Source: Castor canadensis
Lineage: Eukaryota; Chordata; Mammalia; Rodentia; Castoridae
NCBI RefSeq assembly: GCF_047511655.1
Contig: NC_133398.1
Span: 52,643,638-52,707,637 of the forward strand
DNA length: 64,000 bases
Reading direction: 5' to 3'
Shown here: piece by piece, positions 33,540 to 64,000 of the stretch
How the letters are laid out: every line of letters starts with the position of its first letter
Position numbering within the stretch: the stretch's first letter is position 1
Made by a program: the position numbers and the translations under genes
The notes under the pieces: model-generated
Seen by the model: only the letters and a program-made list of their open reading frames with translations
The model's database searches: none
What the model was told of the DNA's origin: nothing

Positions 33540-33702
33540 AATAACACCACCCCCGGAAGTCCCGCCCATTCCCATTCTCACCCACTTCCGCTGTCCCTAG
33601 TGCTCACTAATCTCGCGAGAATCTAAAGCGCTATGTGACCTGGGGTAAGCGGAAGTCTGGTCTCTTTTTCGTGGCGCCTCCTGGGCGAGCAGCTTCGCCA
33701 AG
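33540..33702 (+). promoter_or_regulatory. RPS6: RPS6 core promoter and 5'UTR
   Basis: Typical ribosomal-protein promoter without a TATA box. It holds a palindrome TCTCGCGAGA at 33611-33620 and three ETS-type GGAAGT cores (33553-33560; 33583-33590 on the minus strand; 33649-33656). A pyrimidine tract CTCTTTTTC at 33662-33670 matches the 5'TOP start of RPS6 mRNA, so transcription probably begins at C33662 or C33664. This gives a roughly 40-base 5'UTR. Confidence 0.85.
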
Positions 33703-37081
<3,379 letters not shown>

Positions 37082-37099
37082 GAATCTTTAAGAGTAACA

Positions 37100-37122
37100 A
37101 ATAAATGATTAGACCTCAAGTC
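37100..37122 (+). terminator. RPS6: RPS6 polyadenylation signal and likely cleavage site
   Basis: AATAAA at 37100-37105, 19 bases after the stop codon, followed by a T-rich stretch. The very short 3'UTR is normal for RPS6. Confidence 0.9.
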
Positions 37123-38289
37123 TCCTTGACTTTTTCTTTCATTGATAAAACTAGGTAAATGAAGGGAAGAAATTGAGCCATAGAAAAAGGGACACGTATT
37201 CATTAGTGCAATAATAGACTGTAAGAATGATATTTATTAAATTCAGAAACACATTACTGTGATAGTGGAAGCGACTGTCCAGACCAAGGGGTTCTTTTTG
37301 GGGTGAGTGATTTAGAATTTTTTTCCTTTTGCAGTACTAGGGCTTGCTAGGCAGGTACCCATCCACTTACACCACACCCTCAGCCCAGGAAAGGAATCTT
37401 AAGCATAAAATGTTTACTGAACTTTGAGGAATGCATTGGGTAATATATAAGAACAAGTGACTACTAAATCTAAAGTTTATTTTGAGGAATACAGCTTTTG
37501 TTAAAAATCTATACAATTTAGGACCAGATGTGTACTACTGTAGACAACTGCAGTCTGATGATAGCCCTGGCAAAAATGAGACTAGTTAAAAGTCATTGAC
37601 TATGCAGGTTGCTATGAGCAAGCCCAGAGATAAAACTAAAGTTACAATATTGAGCTCAAAGTCAGTATGAACTAGTTTGAAAGATGGCTTTAGAAGTTGA
37701 CAGGATTAGAGTTTCATACCTTGCATTAGATACAAGGCTGGGCGGGGCGGGGAGTGGGTAGAGTGTCTGCCTTGCTAGCCTAAGGCCCTGAGTTCAAACT
37801 CCAGTACCACCAAAACACAGGATATGGAAACTGGTATTTTTTTCCCATAAGTTTTTAAAGGTGCTCTTTTTGTTGGGTACTAGTAGAGAAAGCTTAGATT
37901 GAATACAGAAATCAGTCCCTATGGATCTAGTGGCAGTATTAAGCTAAGCTTCCAAGTTGTAACTGCTAAAAGTTACAACTTGATATGGGTACATATTCTT
38001 ATTTTATTGGAGACAGGTTCTATATGTATTCCAAATTGGCTTCTACTCAGTTCTGCCTCAACCTCCTAGAGGAGTGCTGGGGGTAACAGGTATACACCAT
38101 CACACCTAGCTGACTATATATCCTTAAATGTATGGAGATCTTCATTACAGATATTTATATAAATATGAAGTGCTTTGGTAAGTAACAACAAGACTACTCA
38201 GAAGAAATGGGAAAATACTGGAATTCTAGTCCTCACAATCCTACAAATTGCAAGAACTTTAAAACAGCAAATTTAAGATTAATTTTCAT
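37123..38289. other. Convergent RPS6/DENND4C intergenic region
   Basis: No gene seen. It holds a minus ID-like SINE fragment (about 37335-37390), a plus ID-like SINE (37735-37815) and an antisense B1-like fragment (38005-38112). Several TTTATT strings could be minus-strand poly(A) signals, so the DENND4C transcript may reach into this stretch. Confidence 0.6.
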
Positions 38290-39667
38290 TTTATTCAGCC
38301 TCATTTCTTTATATGCAAGGTAATTCCAAAGTTTGGGTCAACAAGTGTTACATAAGTTCCAAAAATATATATTCTTGAGACGGTGCAAAAAATCCATTTT
38401 GAAGATAATAAAGATTGTACATAATTTCTTTTTTCACCCAGTATTCTCATAAATTCAGCCTAGAATTCTGCATAGGTGAGATTATACATTTAAGTATTGA
38501 AACAATGGAACAATAACCTATAATTTTTAAAAGTTCACACCATATACAAAGGTATGTGCTGTTAAATGGACCAGGTGGAGGTAATTTTTCATATCAACTA
38601 ATTTAGTCATTTGCATAATTGCTGTAAATGCACACATAACTGGACTTTTAAACCATTCACAGTTAAGGCAAGCTTACTGTTCTTAATGGGTATTAAAAAA
38701 AAAAAAATCAAAGTGTAAGGCATGTGAGGTCATGACTTAACCTGGCAACAAGCTCAATAAGCTCCAAAGTTTTAAGACTTAATTGATTCAAACTTAAAAA
38801 AACCAGTATTTACAAATGCACATTTTTACTCACAAGAATACAAATCTAGATACTGTACAAGAATAAAACTTCTATGTGCAGTGCAAAGTTTATTCCACAG
38901 GCTTGTAAAAGTGACCAATTTACTTGCCTGAGCAAAGATTTCAGGACCAAAGAAAATATGCTATTTAGTATTTTAGGCATGTTCCAAACAATTTTGTAAG
39001 TGATGAAGTTAATTTTAAAGCCATAGCAAATTAACATGATACTGGAAGGTGATGGAAGGAGGTACCTGAATATTCAAGATATAATCCATTAAGCAGGGCA
39101 ATACATAATATAAAAGGGTGATAATATATTAAATTTTAAAGGAAAGGCAGTTGTCATGACTTTCAGGTAATTTGGGGATTAATGACTACAGGTAAGCTTA
39201 GTAGTAGTCATTTACTTAATAGGCAATGAGAAGAACCCTTTCAGAAACTATTGCAACACGCAATCTTAAGTATTTTAATAAATATACACTTATACACATA
39301 CCTACACAGTCCCACACACATATAGTCATATACAAATAGTTACTCTTATAATTGAAACATTTGTTTTGAGGTTAGGCAAGTTTAATTCGCCATTCCCCAA
39401 ACCCAGTATCTTCAAATATAAACAAATGTCTTAAGCTATTACAAATACTGTGAAATCCAAAAATAGTTTTTTCAGTAAAGGCAGAGAAACAGTTCAGGAA
39501 TTGAAACTGCAACATACATCAATAAACTCCAGGGCATTTTACATTTTGAGATGATTCAGTACAAATTACAACTCACTGAATATTGCCCAAAATTTACTTC
39601 CTTTCAGTTTTTACCAAAACAGAATGTGTTCTACCAACACTGTGCCAAAATTCTAATGAATCTCGAT
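38290..39667 (-). other. DENND4C: DENND4C 3'UTR (candidate)
   Basis: AT-rich, SINE-free sequence directly after the DENND4C stop. Minus-strand AATAAA hexamers occur at 38894-38889 and 38295-38290. Which one is used cannot be told from sequence alone, and a more distal end is possible. Confidence 0.5.
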
Positions 39668-62406
<22,739 letters not shown>

Positions 62407-62842
62407 CTAAGTGGGACAGTGAAATATTAAATATTATTAATCAGTTTTCCAATGAAGCATATAAAAATGTTGGTTTTTCTGATTATGAAAGTGACTCATG
62501 CTGAGAACAAAAATTCAGGAAATTTAGAAGGTATACAGAAAAAGTACTCCCCCAAAATCTATTCAACCCTGCCTCTCAGAAATAGCATTTTCATGAAAAA
62601 CCTGTCTTTATCCTCTATGCATATAGATACACATAAAAAAAAAGATCATGCAATATATGCTGGATATATCCATATTGTTCACTAAATATATCACATTTAT
62701 CAATAAACATAAGTCTATTCTTATTTGTCACACTGTAAGAGCCTATTTAAGAAACATTCTGAGTTAAAGAGCAGACTTCAAAAAAAAAAAATCTCTTCTA
62801 TCTCAGCTTTCATTACACTCTACTCACAAATACCTGCTAGGA

Positions 62843-62925
62843 GGCTGGAAATACAGCTCAGTAGTAGAATGCTTGCTCGGCATACACAAGGCACTGGGTA
62901 TGATCCCCAGCATGGGGTGGGGGGC
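62843..62925 (+). repeat. ID-like SINE with G-rich end
   Basis: GAGGCTGGAAATACAGCTCAG through GATCCCCAGCATGGGG. Confidence 0.75.
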
Positions 62926-63344
62926 CGGCGGTGAAGCTTAACTATTTCAAATAAAAGAACTGCTTTAAAGTAGAAAATTGCTTAGACTTGGCAAATTCTA
63001 AGAAAGTTGATAAAATCTTAAGTAGTTTAATTTTTTTCATATATACTCATTCTTTCAACAAATATCTGAATGCCTACTTGTACCTACTGTATGAGGTGCT
63101 AGGAAAACAATAGCAAATAAAGCAGACACAATCTCAGTTCTCAAAAACCCCAGTATGGGATGGAGTAAACAAATATATACTATCGTCTTAAGGATCTCCC
63201 TCTGCTTTGGGGGATTCAAATAGTCTTTTTACTCTTTGCTACCATCCAATTTTCTTCCACTCCATGACCAGAAGTTATTTCCTATTTGACTGTTCTTGAA
63301 ATTTAAGTTCATAGGAACATTTGTTCCCCTGCGACAATCATATG

Positions 63345-63675
63345 ATGAAATTCTAACCCCAATGTGATGGTTTGAGAGTAGGCCTTTGGGAGATAATTGG
63401 GTCATAAAAGTGGAGCCCTCATGAATGGGATGTAAAGCCCTTATAAAAGAGACAGCAAGGTGGTGGAGTGGCTCAAGTGGTAGAGCGCCTGACTACCAAG
63501 CACAAACCCCTGAGTTCAAACCCCCGTACTTCCAAAAAGAGAAAAGACTCCAGTGAGTTCTCATGCTCTTTCTACCACATGAGGATATAAAGAGAAACAG
63601 GCAGTCTACAATCTGGAAAAGGGCTCTCAATAAAATCCATTATGCTGGTACTCTAGTCCAGAACTGTAAGGAATT
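63345..63675 (+). mobile_element. MLT1-type LTR remnant with inserted ID SINE
   Basis: ATTCTAACCCCAATGTGATGG, GGAGCCCTCATGAATGGGAT and CCTTATAAAAGAG match MLT1 LTRs. An ID-like SINE is inserted at about 63457-63537. No viral genes. Confidence 0.8.
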
Positions 63676-63834
63676 TCTGTGGTTTGTAAGTCACTAGTCA
63701 TATGTTAAAGCTGCTCCAACTAACTAAAATGGCACCCATTTATACTAAAGGTGTTCCCTCTTTCTCTCAGCATAAAGAACTAGAAACTTGTGGCGGGGGG
63801 GAGGGAACTGCCTTTGACACATGCAGGGTTTTCT

Positions 63835-63940
63835 TTTTTCTCTTCTTTTTTGAGAAGGGATCTTGCTATGCAGCCCAAGCTGGCCTCAAACTCAAATCCT
63901 CCTGCCTTTGCCTCACTACCATGCCTGGTTACAATTTGTT
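63835..63940 (-). repeat. Antisense B1-like SINE
   Basis: GGGATCTTGCTATGCAGCC and CTGGCCTCAAACTC identify an antisense B1-like monomer. Confidence 0.75.
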
Positions 63941-64000
63941 TTTAATCTAGCAAATTGATTTCAGTATTATTTTAATCTCTCAAATTAATACTAATTAATA

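Noticed and set aside
62452-62934. Search for another DENND4C exon upstream of 62406
   Set aside because: No acceptor/donor pair with recognisable DENND4C protein between 62406 and 64000; the short frames there match nothing.

Overview
The window is mammalian nuclear DNA from a rodent-like genome. It holds three protein-coding loci whose order and orientation match the conserved DENND4C-RPS6-ACER2 block (human 9p22.1, recalled from general knowledge), read here in reverse: ACER2 (minus), RPS6 (plus), DENND4C (minus). All coding exons were placed by translating across splice sites. Exon phases close without remainder for all three: RPS6 gives exactly 249 codons plus stop, and the eleven DENND4C exons give 908 codons plus stop. 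The dominant interspersed repeats are tRNA-derived ID-like SINEs and dimeric elements joining a 7SL/B1-like left half to an ID-like right half (B1-dID type). This points to a non-murid rodent. Beaver or a relative is my best guess, with low to moderate confidence.

Layout. 1-10.2 kb: the 5' part of ACER2 (Golgi alkaline ceramidase 2), exons 3, 2 and 1, with a CpG-rich promoter at about 9.75-10.16 kb. ACER2 intron 1 contains a long, decayed processed copy of CTNNAL1 (alpha-catulin) at about 3.12-5.34 kb, cut by four SINEs. 10.2-33.5 kb: intergenic, mostly SINEs, old L1 fragments, MLT1-type LTR remnants, a MER5-like DNA transposon and simple repeats, plus a truncated RPL27 processed pseudogene at 22.47-22.78 kb. 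33.5-37.12 kb: the complete RPS6 gene with six exons, a 5'TOP start, ETS-like sites and a TCTCGCGAGA palindrome. 37.1-39.7 kb: the convergent RPS6/DENND4C intergenic region and the DENND4C 3'UTR. 39.67-62.41 kb: the last eleven coding exons of DENND4C (a RAB10 exchange factor). 62.4-64 kb: DENND4C intron with SINEs and an MLT1-like remnant.

The three genes do not form a functional pathway: ceramide hydrolysis in the Golgi, the 40S ribosomal subunit, and Rab activation in vesicle traffic. They are neighbours by conserved synteny. I found no undescribed system, CRISPR array, canonical tRNA or rRNA gene. The observations most worth checking are the CTNNAL1 retrocopy with an apparent internal exon skip, two unusually perfect local duplications (141 bp in tandem, 52 bp dispersed), a repeated intronic element in DENND4C, and non-B-DNA-prone tracts. 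All family names for repeats are by eye from remembered consensus features, without a database search.
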